The position numbers and the translations under genes are program-made. A stretch of DNA of 64,000 nt from Allotamlana fucoidanivorans (GTDB lineage Bacteria; Bacteroidota; Bacteroidia; Flavobacteriales; Flavobacteriaceae): contig NZ_VDCS01000010.1 in the NCBI RefSeq assembly GCF_006265225.1, positions 149,168-213,167 of the forward strand, read 5' to 3'. The notes beneath the pieces are model-generated. The model made no database searches. It had not been told where the DNA came from and saw only the letters and a program-made list of their open reading frames with translations. Of this stretch, positions 1 to 8,152 are shown one piece after another. Within the stretch, counting starts at the first letter, position 1. Each line of letters starts with the position of its first letter.

Positions 1-320
1 TCATTCAATTTTTTTGCCCATCTAATAAAATGATTTACAGCGCGCTGTGGTCTATAGCCATCATAAACCAACAAACATAAATTTCTATCTTGCAAGTACT
101 GTTGAACCAAAAACAAAGCTTTGGCCGCGTGCTCCGTTAAAATCAAGCGATTTGTTTCGTAACCATCAATTGAGGTTCCAACAAAATTATTTTTTCCATG
201 ATATCTTAAATCAACATCTAAATCAGGAATAACATCTTTAACATATACAAAACCTTCAGGTAACTGTGCATGTAATTGCATTAAAAAAAAACATAGTATT
301 GTAAGAAAAGAGTATTTCAT
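1..320 (-). CDS. ddpX: D-alanyl-D-alanine dipeptidase (VanX/DdpX, peptidase M15D), C-terminus off the window
   Basis: A reading frame starts at an ATG at 320 on the minus strand and stays open to base 1, so only the first 106 or so residues are present. A signal peptide (KYSFLTILCFFLMQLHA) is followed by PDLDVDLRYHGKNNFVG and LVYDGYRPQRAV, which match zinc-dependent D-Ala-D-Ala dipeptidases of the VanX family; the second holds the conserved Arg of the substrate pocket. The zinc ligands should lie beyond the edge. The signal peptide and lack of van genes suggest periplasmic recycling of cell-wall dipeptide rather than glycopeptide resistance. Confidence 0.85.
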   Translation of the reverse strand, partial: MKYSFLTILCFFLMQLHAQLPEGFVYVKDVIPDLDVDLRYHGKNNFVGTSIDGYETNRLILTEHAAKALFLVQQYLQDRNLCLLVYDGYRPQRAVNHFIRWAKKLN

Positions 321-359
321 TAAAACTTGAATTTTCCGTAAATTAAGAAACAAAAGTAT

Positions 360-953
360 ATGCTTTTAAAGTCTCCTACAAATTTAAACCTAAAAGATGC
401 GAATGTAAGTTATTACCCTAAGTTTTTAAACCAAAGGGAGGCCGATGCTTATTTTCTATCCCTGCTAAAAAACATAAAATGGCAACATGATGTTATTAAG
501 TTCTTTGGCAAAACCTATGAACAACCAAGACTAACCTCATTTTTTGCTAATAATGGTAAAGCGTATTGTTACAGTAACATCACTATGCAACCTCATAGGT
601 TTACTAAAGATTTATTAAAAATAAAATCTCGTATTGAAAGCCAGTTTAATGTTATCTTTACAAGCTGCCTGGCAAATCTTTACAGAAATGGTTCTGACAG
701 TAATGGTTGGCATGCCGACAACGAAAAAGAACTAGGATTAAATCCTATTATTGCTTCTATTTCATTGGGGACAGCACGTGTTTTTCAATTAAAACATAAA
801 AAGAATAATCTTTTAAAATCTAAAATTGTTCTTGAGCACGGTAGTCTTTTACTAATGCAAGGAGAAACCCAAAGTAACTGGCTTCATCAAATTCCTAAAA
901 CAAGAAAGATAATAGGAAAACGGATTAATTTAACCTTTAGATACATTGCATAA
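360..953 (+). CDS. alkB: AlkB-like 2-oxoglutarate/Fe(II) dioxygenase (alkylated DNA repair)
   Basis: This 197-residue protein has the full AlkB signature. The iron ligands are H118 and D120 in WHADNE and H176 in LHQIPK. The 2-oxoglutarate arginines are R188 and R194 in RINLTFR. Family members remove methyl groups from N1-methyladenine and N3-methylcytosine by oxidation. The length fits the short bacterial, AlkBH2/3-like forms. It is a single gene diverging from the dipeptidase (39 bp apart) and ends at a hairpin at 960-979. The exact substrate (DNA or RNA) cannot be read from the sequence. Confidence 0.85.
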   Translation: MLLKSPTNLNLKDANVSYYPKFLNQREADAYFLSLLKNIKWQHDVIKFFGKTYEQPRLTSFFANNGKAYCYSNITMQPHRFTKDLLKIKSRIESQFNVIFTSCLANLYRNGSDSNGWHADNEKELGLNPIIASISLGTARVFQLKHKKNNLLKSKIVLEHGSLLLMQGETQSNWLHQIPKTRKIIGKRINLTFRYIA

Positions 954-954
954 A

Positions 955-988
955 AAAAACCGAGTTCCCTCAAACTCGGCTTTCTTTC
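955..988 (+). terminator. Bidirectional intrinsic terminator after alkB
   Basis: Arms CCGAGTT (960-966) and AACTCGG (973-979) close a 6-nt loop, right after the alkB stop. The U tract is interrupted on the plus strand but is an unbroken T8 on the minus strand, so it could also stop a leftward transcript from the following gap. Confidence 0.75.
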
Positions 989-1012
989 AATTTGCTTTTT
1001 ATATTATGATGC

Positions 1013-1296
1013 TAGATTTGGGGTCTCCATTTCAACAACATAATGCAAATATTAATTAATTAATCCATTGAACTAAAAAGTGTGTTATTTAGTACACTTC
1101 AAATATACAACTACAAAAGATATAAAAACGTTTAAAAACACATATATTCGACGAAATACATCTTTTTTTAACAATTAAAGTCAAAACAACGTATTTCACC
1201 GATAAAAAACATATAATCATGTGATTCCTGAACTAAAAACAACCAACGGATTAAGGTTAAAACATAAAAAAACACCTTGAAAACAAGGTGTTTTTT
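1013..1296 (+). ncRNA. Candidate orphan transcription unit (small RNA) in a 506-bp gap
   Basis: The 954-1459 stretch has no convincing ORF. It holds a good plus-strand Bacteroidota promoter: TTG at 992-994, 18 bp, then TAGATTTG at 1013-1020. A strong symmetric terminator lies at 1267-1296. Between them an inverted repeat, AAGTGT and ACACTT, spans 1079-1100. Together they would give an RNA of about 270 nt starting near 1025. It is AT-rich, and one internal U-run could be a weak stop. The promoter motif is common by chance in AT-rich DNA, so this is a suggestion only. Confidence 0.3.
1267..1296. terminator. Symmetric intrinsic terminator, no annotated gene upstream
   Basis: Arms CACCTTG (1273-1279) and CAAGGTG (1284-1290) enclose AAAA and are flanked by A6 and T6, so it can act on both strands. 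It is 164 bp before the DUF819 gene and belongs to no visible coding gene, which is the main reason to suspect a small RNA in this gap. Confidence 0.7.
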
Positions 1297-1459
1297 CTCT
1301 AACTAACCAACCAAAAATATGAATTACAATTCTTAAGTTTAAAGTAACCACTCAATAAACTTAACTGCGAATGTAACTGTATTTATAAACGCAACATTCA
1401 TGCCAAAACAATAATAATTCGTATTATTTTTAATATATTTCAGTCTACAAAAAAATATA

Positions 1460-2764
1460 ATGAATACACCACCTATTTTCACGGAAGACACCATTGTTTT
1501 TGGATGTCTCATGTTAGCATTAGGATTTGTTTTCTATACATCTTCTAGTTCAAAACCATTTTGGATTAAATTCTATAAATATATACCCGCATTATTAATG
1601 GCTTATATGCTACCTGGTGCTTTAACTACCTTTGGGATCATTGCTCCTAAGTGGATTACCACTGATACTACAGGTGTAATGGTTGAACACCATTCACAAA
1701 TATATTATATGGCAAGTCGATTTCTTTTGCCTGCCGCCTTAGTACTCATGACCTTAAGTATAGACTTAAAAGCCATCTTCAACCTTGGTCCTAAAGCGCT
1801 TATAATGTTTTTAACAGGAACGGTGGGTGTCATTATAGGAGGTCCCATTGCTATTTTACTCACCTCAATAGTGTCTCCTGAAACTGTTGGTGGCGTTGGT
1901 CCTGACGCTGTTTGGCGTGGATTAGCCACATTAGCTGGAAGTTGGATTGGAGGTGGCGCAAACCAAGCTGCCATGTTAGAAATATATGGATACAATACAG
2001 ATAATTATGCAGGTATGGTTATTGTAGACATTGTGGTGGCTAATATATGGATGGCCATTCTTTTACTTGGTATTGGAAAATCTGATAAAATTGATAACTG
2101 GTTAAAAGCAGATAATAGCGCTATTGAAGTTTTAAAAGAACGTGTATCAACTTATGCAGACAAAATTTCAAGAAATCCAACCTTATCTGATTATATGATT
2201 ATACTCGGTCTTGCTTTTACAGCTGTTGGCCTTGCTCATTTTGGTGCCAATGTAGTATCAGATTTTTTAAAAAATAATTTTGACGTCATAAGGGATAAAA
2301 CATCTGCCATGTCATCATTTGGATCGCAATTTTTCTGGATGATTACTATTGCTACCGTTATGGGTATTGTACTGTCTTTTACAAAATTTAAGTCTTATGA
2401 AGGGGCTGGAGCTAGTAAAATAGGAAGTATTTTTATTTACATTTTAGTAGCCAGTATTGGTATGAAAATGGATTTAACAACCATTTCCGAAAATCCAGGT
2501 CTTATTGTTGTTGGTCTCATTTGGATGGCTATTCATGTTAGTCTTCTCTTTCTAGTAGCGAAAATAATCAGAGCCCCATATTTTTTCCTAGCAGTAGGAA
2601 GCAAGGCTAATATTGGAGGTGCGGCCTCTGCTCCAGTGGTTGCGGCTGCGTTTCACCCTTCATTAGCTACTGTAGGTGTGTTGCTAGCAGTATTTGGTTA
2701 TGTGGTGGGAACCTATGGTGCTATGCTTTGCGCCGAGTTAATGAAAATTGCAGCCATGAGTTAG
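1460..2764 (+). CDS. DUF819 family multi-pass membrane protein
   Basis: This 434-residue integral membrane protein has about eleven hydrophobic segments. The glycine-rich stretches GSWIGGGANQAAM (about 160-173) and GSKANIGGAASAPVVAAAF (about 385-403) are the duplicated helix-break motifs typical of DUF819 (YjcL-like). They suggest a two-repeat transporter fold. The substrate is unknown. It stands alone in front of a DUF4369 lipoprotein 50 bp away, and the two may be cotranscribed. The antisense ORF at 1705-1995 is a shadow. Confidence 0.8.
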   Translation: MNTPPIFTEDTIVFGCLMLALGFVFYTSSSSKPFWIKFYKYIPALLMAYMLPGALTTFGIIAPKWITTDTTGVMVEHHSQIYYMASRFLLPAALVLMTLSIDLKAIFNLGPKALIMFLTGTVGVIIGGPIAILLTSIVSPETVGGVGPDAVWRGLATLAGSWIGGGANQAAMLEIYGYNTDNYAGMVIVDIVVANIWMAILLLGIGKSDKIDNWLKADNSAIEVLKERVSTYADKISRNPTLSDYMIILGLAFTAVGLAHFGANVVSDFLKNNFDVIRDKTSAMSSFGSQFFWMITIATVMGIVLSFTKFKSYEGAGASKIGSIFIYILVASIGMKMDLTTISENPGLIVVGLIWMAIHVSLLFLVAKIIRAPYFFLAVGSKANIGGAASAPVVAAAFHPSLATVGVLLAVFGYVVGTYGAMLCAELMKIAAMS

Positions 2765-2814
2765 TTTTTATATAATAATTATAAGATATTTGCCCTCCAA
2801 AATATAATATACCC

Positions 2815-3510
2815 ATGAAACATATTTTTATTCTTATTATGGTGCTATTAGCCGTGGCATGTGCAAAAGATCAAAAAGATTTAGTTGTAAAAGCAAACAT
2901 AGATGGCTTAAAAAAGGGCACTCTTTACCTTAAAAAAATAGAAGACACCACACTAATCACTGTAGATTCTGTTTCCGTAAATGGTCAGTCTCTTGTTGAA
3001 CTAAATAGCGATTTAGAATCACCTGAAGTGTTTTTTCTCTATCTAGACAAGAATAGTAAGAACGAAGATAGAATTACCTTTTTTGCAGATAAAGGTATTA
3101 CTGAAATAAATACCTCTTTAAAAAACTTTGTTTTTGATGCCCAGATAAAAGGTTCTGCTCAACAAAAGGTTCTGGAAGACTATCAAACCATGGTTTCAAA
3201 AATAAACAACCGAAACTTAGAAATTATAAAAGAAAAATTTGAAGCTTATAAAACAGGGGATTCTTTAAAACTTATAAAACTTGAAAAAGAGGAAAAAAAT
3301 GCACTCAAACGAAAATATCTATTCACTGTTAATTACGCCCTTACTCATAAAAATAGTGAAGTAGCCCCTTATTTGGCTTTATCTGAAATTTACAATGCCA
3401 GATTAGATTTATTAAACACCATAAATAAATCACTTACGCCCGAAGTTAAGGCATCTAAATATGGAAAAGAATTAAACCAGTTCATAATAGAGATTAAAAA
3501 AGAAAACTAA
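2815..3510 (+). CDS. DUF4369 domain lipoprotein
   Basis: The 231-residue product begins with a lipoprotein signal, MKHIFILIMVLLAVAC, lipidated at Cys16. Residues about 25-115 match the DUF4369 domain, a small beta domain often found at the N-terminus of Bacteroidota thioredoxin-like lipoproteins: VKANIDGLKKGTLYLKKIED, then DSVSV and FFADKGI. The thioredoxin half is absent. The C-terminal 115 residues are helical and charged, with no CXXC. Likely periplasmic or membrane-anchored; function unknown. Confidence 0.7.
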   Translation: MKHIFILIMVLLAVACAKDQKDLVVKANIDGLKKGTLYLKKIEDTTLITVDSVSVNGQSLVELNSDLESPEVFFLYLDKNSKNEDRITFFADKGITEINTSLKNFVFDAQIKGSAQQKVLEDYQTMVSKINNRNLEIIKEKFEAYKTGDSLKLIKLEKEEKNALKRKYLFTVNYALTHKNSEVAPYLALSEIYNARLDLLNTINKSLTPEVKASKYGKELNQFIIEIKKEN

Positions 3511-3531
3511 GTAATAAAAGATTCAAAATAA

Positions 3532-3572
3532 AAAAATAGGCTATCAAACAAAACTGATAGCCTATTTTTTTT
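3532..3572 (+). terminator. Intrinsic terminator of the DUF4369 gene
   Basis: A near-perfect 15-bp hairpin, AAAAATAGGCTATCA (3532-3546) with TGATAGCCTATTTTT (3555-3569), ends in a run of eight T. It lies 20 bp after the stop codon. Confidence 0.9.
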
Positions 3573-3584
3573 AAGGTTTGGATA

Positions 3585-3618
3585 CAAAAAAAGCCTCATA
3601 CCTATGAAGCTTTTTTTA
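3585..3618 (-). terminator. Terminator downstream of tRNA-Thr(UGU)
   Basis: A short hairpin, TCATA with TATGA, flanked by GC pairs and A/T runs on both sides, lies 4 bp past the 3' end of the minus-strand tRNA. The seven T on the minus strand fit a single-gene tRNA transcript. Confidence 0.7.
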
Positions 3619-3621
3619 TTG

Positions 3622-3695
3622 AGCCGATAGAGGGACTCGAACCCACGACCTGCTGATTACAAATCAGCTGCTCTAGCCAGCTGAGCTATATCGGC
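3622..3695 (-). tRNA. tRNA-Thr(UGU), copy 1
   Basis: The 74-nt cloverleaf has acceptor arms GCCGATA/TATCGGC, anticodon stem GCTGA/TCAGC with loop TTTGTAA (anticodon TGT) and T-loop GTTCGAGTC. CCA is not encoded. It is identical over its whole length to the copy at 21794-21867 but stands alone with its own terminator. Confidence 0.97.
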
Positions 3696-3756
3696 TTTTT
3701 TAACGGGTGCAAATATAAACGCAAATTTTATATATCCAAACAACCCGATGAAAAAT

Positions 3757-4026
3757 TTACCCTAGATTATTAACTTTTTCTATTAAAGCCCTTCCCTTTT
3801 TTTCAAGTTCGTTATTTATCGCTTTAAAATGAGCTTTAGGATTATCAATATTCTTAGCATTAACCTTAGCTATTAAGGCATCAAAGGTTTCTATAGCCTC
3901 ATCAATAATAGCTTCACTTTCTTTGGTATCTTTATCTGTATTTTCATATTCCCAAACATAAACCGCCTCAATGATGTCTCCTAAAACATAATTGATATCT
4001 TTTTTTAATTCTCTAACATTTGCCAT
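3757..4026 (-). CDS. Small conserved helical protein of unknown function
   Basis: The 89-residue acidic, helical protein (MANVRELKKDINYVLGDIIE) has no signal peptide, cysteines or recognised catalytic motif. It is the last gene of the leftward unit, 27 bp after manA. It resembles small cytosolic proteins of unknown function common in Flavobacteriaceae. Coding status is supported by its low complexity-free composition and operon position; I cannot name a function. Confidence 0.65.
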   Translation of the reverse strand: MANVRELKKDINYVLGDIIEAVYVWEYENTDKDTKESEAIIDEAIETFDALIAKVNAKNIDNPKAHFKAINNELEKKGRALIEKVNNLG

Positions 4027-4053
4027 AATTTCTTATTTTATTTGTCTACAAAA

Positions 4054-5040
4054 TTACACATAAACTTCTAATAGGGTGGCCTTTTTTGCATTAATTTCAT
4101 ACGATTTAATAGCGGCTGGTAATAGCAATGTTTCTCCTTTTACTAATTGCTCAGTGACCCCATTTGCCGTAATACTAACCTCTCCATCAACACATATATA
4201 TATTATGAACGAATCTTTTTGATTCATTCTTTTCTGATTAGTATTTACACTTAAATAATTGGTTGTAAAGTAAGGACAAGTCACCATTTCATTTGATACG
4301 TTCATCTCTTTAGAATACGATACTCTAAAATTATCGGGCATATCAAAATCAAAAGCATCGATAGCCAAATCATTATGCAATTCTCTTTCATTACCATCAG
4401 CATCCACCCGATCCCAATCATAAACCCTATAGGTTATATCACTGGTTTGCTGAATTTCTGCTACCATAACTCCTGCACCTATGGCATGAACGCGCCCCAC
4501 TTCAATAAAATAGGTATCTCCTTCTTTGACGGTATCAACATTTAGTATATCTGGTAAGGTCTTGTACTTAAGATGTTCTAAGTATTTTTCTTTAGTCATT
4601 TCTTGATTAAAGCCCACTATTAAATTAGCGTCCTCATCGGCTTGCATCACATACCACATTTCGGTTTTTCCAAATGAATTATGGCGTTCGGCAGCTAATT
4701 GGTCATTAGGATGTAATTGAATGGACAAATCTTCTTTAGCATCAATAAACTTTATTAAAAGAGGAAACTTGTTTTTAAAAACTTTTTGATTCTGTATTCC
4801 AAGTAAATCAGCTCCATAGTTTACTAATAACTCCTTTAAAGATCGTCCTTTTAACGCCCCATTTGACACTATAGATGTGTCTCCTTCTACATCACTAATT
4901 TCCCAACTTTCACCAACATTAAGGCCATCAGAGCCTTTACTCAAAATATCCCTAAGTTTGGTTCCTCCCCAAATTTTGTCTTTTAAAATGGGATAAAACT
5001 TCAAAGGATATAATCCTACATTTGCTTTATTTTCCTGCAT
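4054..5040 (-). CDS. manA: Mannose-6-phosphate isomerase, class I (cupin)
   Basis: The 328-residue enzyme interconverts mannose-6-phosphate and fructose-6-phosphate, feeding GDP-mannose synthesis for glycans. It has KDKIWGGTKLR at the N-terminus, the zinc ligand motif QLHPND (H110) with E127 in KTEMWYV, and a second cupin region with VHAIGAG near residue 184. The size matches the short Bacillus-type ManA rather than the 390-residue E. coli form. It overlaps the end of queD by 14 bp, so the two are translationally linked. Confidence 0.92.
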   Translation of the reverse strand: MQENKANVGLYPLKFYPILKDKIWGGTKLRDILSKGSDGLNVGESWEISDVEGDTSIVSNGALKGRSLKELLVNYGADLLGIQNQKVFKNKFPLLIKFIDAKEDLSIQLHPNDQLAAERHNSFGKTEMWYVMQADEDANLIVGFNQEMTKEKYLEHLKYKTLPDILNVDTVKEGDTYFIEVGRVHAIGAGVMVAEIQQTSDITYRVYDWDRVDADGNERELHNDLAIDAFDFDMPDNFRVSYSKEMNVSNEMVTCPYFTTNYLSVNTNQKRMNQKDSFIIYICVDGEVSITANGVTEQLVKGETLLLPAAIKSYEINAKKATLLEVYV

Positions 5041-5437
5041 AACTTACAAAATTTCTAGGGGTTTCATATAGTGTTATTTCTAAATCTAGCTCTGGCTCAA
5101 TTTTTGGTTTAATCTTGTTATAGATAACCACCGCAATGTTTTCAGCCGTTGGATTTAAGTCTTTAAATTCTGGTACTTCAAGATTAAAGTTTTTATGGTC
5201 AAAAGCATCTTCAACTTCCTGTTTAATTATGTCCTTTAAAACTTTCATATCAATAACATAACCAGTTTCCTTATCAATTTCACCAGTTATACTAACAATG
5301 AGTTCATAATTATGACCATGAAAATTGGGATTATTACATTTACCAAACACATTTTGGTTTTTATCAAAGTCCCAATCTTTTCTATATAAACGATGCGCTG
5401 CATTAAAATGTGCCTTTCTACTAACTTTTACCTTCAT
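5027..5437 (-). CDS. queD: 6-carboxy-5,6,7,8-tetrahydropterin synthase
   Basis: QueD makes carboxytetrahydropterin from dihydroneopterin triphosphate, the second step to queuosine and other 7-deazaguanines. The 136-residue chain has the family zinc ligands H15, H40 and H42 (NFHGHNYE) and the catalytic C34 in GKCNNPNFHGH. The conserved acidic end (ETPRNFVSY) is present. It overlaps idi by 4 bp (ATGA) and manA by 14 bp. No other queuosine gene is nearby. Confidence 0.92.
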   Translation of the reverse strand: MKVKVSRKAHFNAAHRLYRKDWDFDKNQNVFGKCNNPNFHGHNYELIVSITGEIDKETGYVIDMKVLKDIIKQEVEDAFDHKNFNLEVPEFKDLNPTAENIAVVIYNKIKPKIEPELDLEITLYETPRNFVSYAGK

Positions 5438-5958
5438 CTGTTCACGTTTATATATTCGTAAAATTTTTCGAAAATCACCTTAAACCAAGCCGTATAGTTT
5501 TCGGGGTGAACTTTAATATCGCTTTTTACAGCTTCCAAAGGCATCCATTTCCAATTGGCCACTTCTTCTGGGTTTATATTTGGTTTGCCATTAAAATTAC
5601 CAAGCAATATATGGTCTAATTCATGTTCGGTTAGTCCATTATCAAAAGGCGCTTTGTAAATGAATGAAACAGTTTCAGACAGATCGACAACAAATCCCAT
5701 TTCTTCCTGCAATCTTCGCTTACCTGCTTCTATATTGCTCTCTCCGTCCCTTTGATGGCTGCAACACGTATTTGTCCATAACCCTGGAGAATGGTACTTT
5801 TCAAGGGAACGCTGTTGCAACATCAGCTCATTCTTGTCATTAAAAATAAACACTGAAAATGCACGATGTAGTAACGCTTTTTCATGGGCTTCCATTTTTG
5901 GCATTAACCCAATTTTTTCATCGTTCTCGTTTACTAAAATTACTTTTTCTTCCTCCAT
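5434..5958 (-). CDS. idi: Isopentenyl-diphosphate delta-isomerase, type I
   Basis: A Nudix-fold isomerase of 174 residues that interconverts IPP and DMAPP for isoprenoid synthesis (menaquinone, carotenoids, undecaprenol). The active-site loop TNTCCSH (63-69) carries the catalytic cysteine and a metal histidine; H31 is the other N-terminal ligand. The Nudix-like segment EAGKRRLQEEMGF (about 77-89) and the glutamates in NPEEVANWKWM are in place. It is the first gene of the idi-queD-manA unit. Confidence 0.94.
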   Translation of the reverse strand: MEEEKVILVNENDEKIGLMPKMEAHEKALLHRAFSVFIFNDKNELMLQQRSLEKYHSPGLWTNTCCSHQRDGESNIEAGKRRLQEEMGFVVDLSETVSFIYKAPFDNGLTEHELDHILLGNFNGKPNINPEEVANWKWMPLEAVKSDIKVHPENYTAWFKVIFEKFYEYINVNR

Positions 5959-6056
5959 ACACTAACAAAAATACCAAGTTAATTTAGAAATCGGTACTTT
6001 CTAAATAGAAAATTAAAATGACGTCATAACTTATATTTCTAATGCACAAGAAATAG

Positions 6057-6064
6057 TATCTTTG
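6057..6064 (+). promoter_or_regulatory. Promoter -7 element of prfC
   Basis: TATCTTTG matches the Bacteroidota -7 consensus TAnnTTTG exactly and lies 22 bp before the prfC start codon. No TTG is found at the ideal -33 distance. Confidence 0.6.
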
Positions 6065-6086
6065 CAACCCATTTACCCAAAGATTT

Positions 6087-7676
6087 ATGAGTTTTTTAAA
6101 AGAGATACAACGCAGACGTACATTTGGAATTATATCACACCCTGATGCTGGTAAAACAACCCTAACAGAAAAACTGCTACTATTTGGTGGCGCAATTCAA
6201 GAAGCGGGTGCCGTAAAAAGTAATAAGATTAAAAAGGGGGCCACTAGTGACTTTATGGAAATTGAACGTCAGCGCGGAATTTCTGTAGCCACTTCTGTAT
6301 TGGCTTTTGAATACAACGCTATAAAAATCAATATTTTAGACACACCTGGACATAAAGATTTTGCTGAAGATACCTTTAGAACACTTACCGCTGTTGACAG
6401 TGTTATTGTGGTTATAGATGTTGCCAAGGGTGTTGAGGAACAAACTGAAAAACTAGTAGAAGTTTGTAGAATGCGAAATATTCCTATGATTGTATTCATC
6501 AATAAATTAGACAGAGAAGGTAAAGATGCCTTTGATTTGTTAGATGAAGTAGAGCAAAAACTAGGACTTAAAGTAACCCCTTTGAGCTTTCCAATAGGCA
6601 TGGGATATGACTTTAAAGGGATTTATAATATTTGGGAAAAGAATGTAAATCTTTTTAGTGGAGACAGCAGAAAAAATATAGAAGAAACCGTTGAAATATC
6701 AGATTTATCATCTTCTGAACTAGATAAATTAGTTGGAGAAGATTCTGCTAATACCTTACGAGAAGAAATTGAATTGGTAGAGGGTATTTACCCAAGTTTT
6801 GATAAAGCAGCCTATTTAGAAGGTAATTTACAACCTGTATTTTTTGGTTCGGCGTTAAATAATTTTGGAGTACGCGAATTATTAGATTGTTTTATAGAGA
6901 TTGCTCCCCAGCCAAGGGCAAAGCAAAGTGAAGAACGTTTAGTAAAACCTGATGAAGATAAATTTAGTGGCTTTGTTTTTAAAATACATGCTAATATGGA
7001 TCCTAATCATAGAAACAGATTAGCCTTTGTTAAAATTGTATCTGGTGAATTTAAACGTAACTCTCCCTATCTACATGTACGTCACAATAAAAAATTAAAA
7101 TTCTCAAGTCCAAATGCTTTTTTTGCTGAAAAAAAGGAAATAGTTGATATCTCCTACCCTGGTGATATTGTTGGCTTACAAGATACAGGAACCTTTAAAA
7201 TAGGTGATACATTAACCGAGGGAGAAGTATTGAACTATAAAGGTATACCAAGTTTCTCACCTGAACATTTTAGATATATCAATAATGCAGACCCTTTAAA
7301 ATCTAAACAACTCAATAAGGGTATAGATCAATTGATGGATGAAGGTGTAGCACAGTTATTTACTTTAGAGCTAAATGGACGAAAAGTAATAGGTACTGTT
7401 GGTGCACTACAATATGAAGTTATTCAATATAGATTAGAACATGAATATGGCGCTAAATGTACCTACGAAAACCTAAATGTTCATAAAGCCTGTTGGGTAG
7501 ATCCTCATAATGCTAATTCTGAGGAATACAAAGAGTTTGTACGTGTAAAACAACGATTTTTAGCAAAAGACAAACGAAATCAGCTTGTGTTTTTAGCCGA
7601 TTCTCCTTTTTCATTGCAAATGACGCAACAAAAATATCCAAATGTGAAACTACATTTTACGTCAGAATTTGAATAA
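6087..7676 (+). CDS. prfC: Peptide chain release factor 3 (RF3 GTPase)
   Basis: RF3 recycles RF1/RF2 from the ribosome after termination. The 529-residue length is the family norm. G1 is SHPDAGKTTL (17-26), G3 is DTPGHKDF (about 84-91) and G4 is NKLD (about 141-144), followed by translation-factor beta-barrel and C-terminal domains (RYINNADPLKSKQLNKG). It is transcribed alone, divergently from idi. Confidence 0.96.
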   Translation: MSFLKEIQRRRTFGIISHPDAGKTTLTEKLLLFGGAIQEAGAVKSNKIKKGATSDFMEIERQRGISVATSVLAFEYNAIKINILDTPGHKDFAEDTFRTLTAVDSVIVVIDVAKGVEEQTEKLVEVCRMRNIPMIVFINKLDREGKDAFDLLDEVEQKLGLKVTPLSFPIGMGYDFKGIYNIWEKNVNLFSGDSRKNIEETVEISDLSSSELDKLVGEDSANTLREEIELVEGIYPSFDKAAYLEGNLQPVFFGSALNNFGVRELLDCFIEIAPQPRAKQSEERLVKPDEDKFSGFVFKIHANMDPNHRNRLAFVKIVSGEFKRNSPYLHVRHNKKLKFSSPNAFFAEKKEIVDISYPGDIVGLQDTGTFKIGDTLTEGEVLNYKGIPSFSPEHFRYINNADPLKSKQLNKGIDQLMDEGVAQLFTLELNGRKVIGTVGALQYEVIQYRLEHEYGAKCTYENLNVHKACWVDPHNANSEEYKEFVRVKQRFLAKDKRNQLVFLADSPFSLQMTQQKYPNVKLHFTSEFE

Positions 7677-7690
7677 TTATCACACAAAAT

Positions 7691-7740
7691 GCATTTAATC
7701 GTATTTTTAAGCATTTAATCGATAAAATTTATTATATTTA
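7691..7740 (+). promoter_or_regulatory. Phased direct repeats upstream of a -7-like box
   Basis: GCATTTAATCG occurs at 7691-7701 and again at 7711-7721, exactly 20 bp apart (about two helical turns). TATATTTA (7733-7740), a one-mismatch -7 box, follows 12 bp later, 38 bp before the Fe-S gene. The second repeat covers the -33 position, as an operator would. Confidence 0.35.
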
Positions 7741-7777
7741 GACAATAGTTAAGTCATAACCCCAAAAATGATTAGCC

Positions 7778-8008
7778 ATGGAAATTAATTCTAGAGAATT
7801 CCGTAACAAAGAAATTACAGTAACCTACAACCCTGTTTTATGTTGTTTATCAGGGATTTGTGCTAAAGAGCTTTCATCGGTTTTTAGAAATTCTGTAATC
7901 CCTTGGGTTGACATTGACGGGGCTACTAATGAAAAAATTATGAGCCAAGTCAAAAAATGCCCTTCGGGTGCTTTACAATGTTTTCGTAACAAAAAGAAAG
8001 TCGCTTAA
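7778..8008 (+). CDS. Small (4Fe-4S) mono-cluster protein (Fer4_19 family)
   Basis: The 76-residue protein carries C22, C23, C28, C61 and C68. The pattern NPVLCCLSGIC ... VKKCPSGALQC is that of the divergent mono-cluster ferredoxin domain Fer4_19, often fused or adjacent to YjdI-type proteins. A role in redox or cluster handling is family knowledge; the partner is unknown. It is a single gene ending at a strong terminator. Confidence 0.85.
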   Translation: MEINSREFRNKEITVTYNPVLCCLSGICAKELSSVFRNSVIPWVDIDGATNEKIMSQVKKCPSGALQCFRNKKKVA

Positions 8009-8011
8009 AAA

Positions 8012-8049
8012 ATAAACGCCAATAAATGATGACATTTATTGGCGTTTAT
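8012..8049. terminator. Perfect 16-bp bidirectional terminator
   Basis: ATAAACGCCAATAAAT (8012-8027) pairs fully with 8034-8049 across a 6-nt loop. It lies between the convergent Fe-S gene and the DUF3467 region. A/T runs follow on both strands, though neither is long. Confidence 0.8.
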
Positions 8050-8056
8050 TCTAGGC

Positions 8057-8107
8057 TTAACCTGTGGGACCAAAATTTAATGGAATTGGGGGTTGCTTCT
8101 GAAAATA
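8057..8107 (-). pseudogene. Remnant of a second DUF3467 gene (C-terminal tail only)
   Basis: Read leftward, this stretch encodes KQPPIPLNFGPTG and a stop, the same tail as the intact DUF3467 gene 100 bp away (EQPPIPLNFGPTGQA). A stop codon lies only four codons upstream, so it is not a working gene. Every difference inside the shared 12 codons is synonymous (for example TTA/TTG for Leu, CCC/CCA for Pro). This means the copy drifted as coding DNA before most of it was deleted. Confidence 0.6.
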
Positions 8108-8152
8108 TTATGAACAACCTTTATAATCACAAATCAGTTTTACTAAAAAATT

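Noticed and set aside
1..320. Glycopeptide-resistance VanX
   Set aside because: It has a signal peptide and no vanH, vanA or regulators nearby; Bacteroidota homologues serve cell-wall recycling.
957..1107. Leftward small RNA ending at the alkB terminator
   Set aside because: A minus-strand TATATTTG exists at 1107-1100, but no TTG lies at the right distance and the terminator is already explained by alkB.
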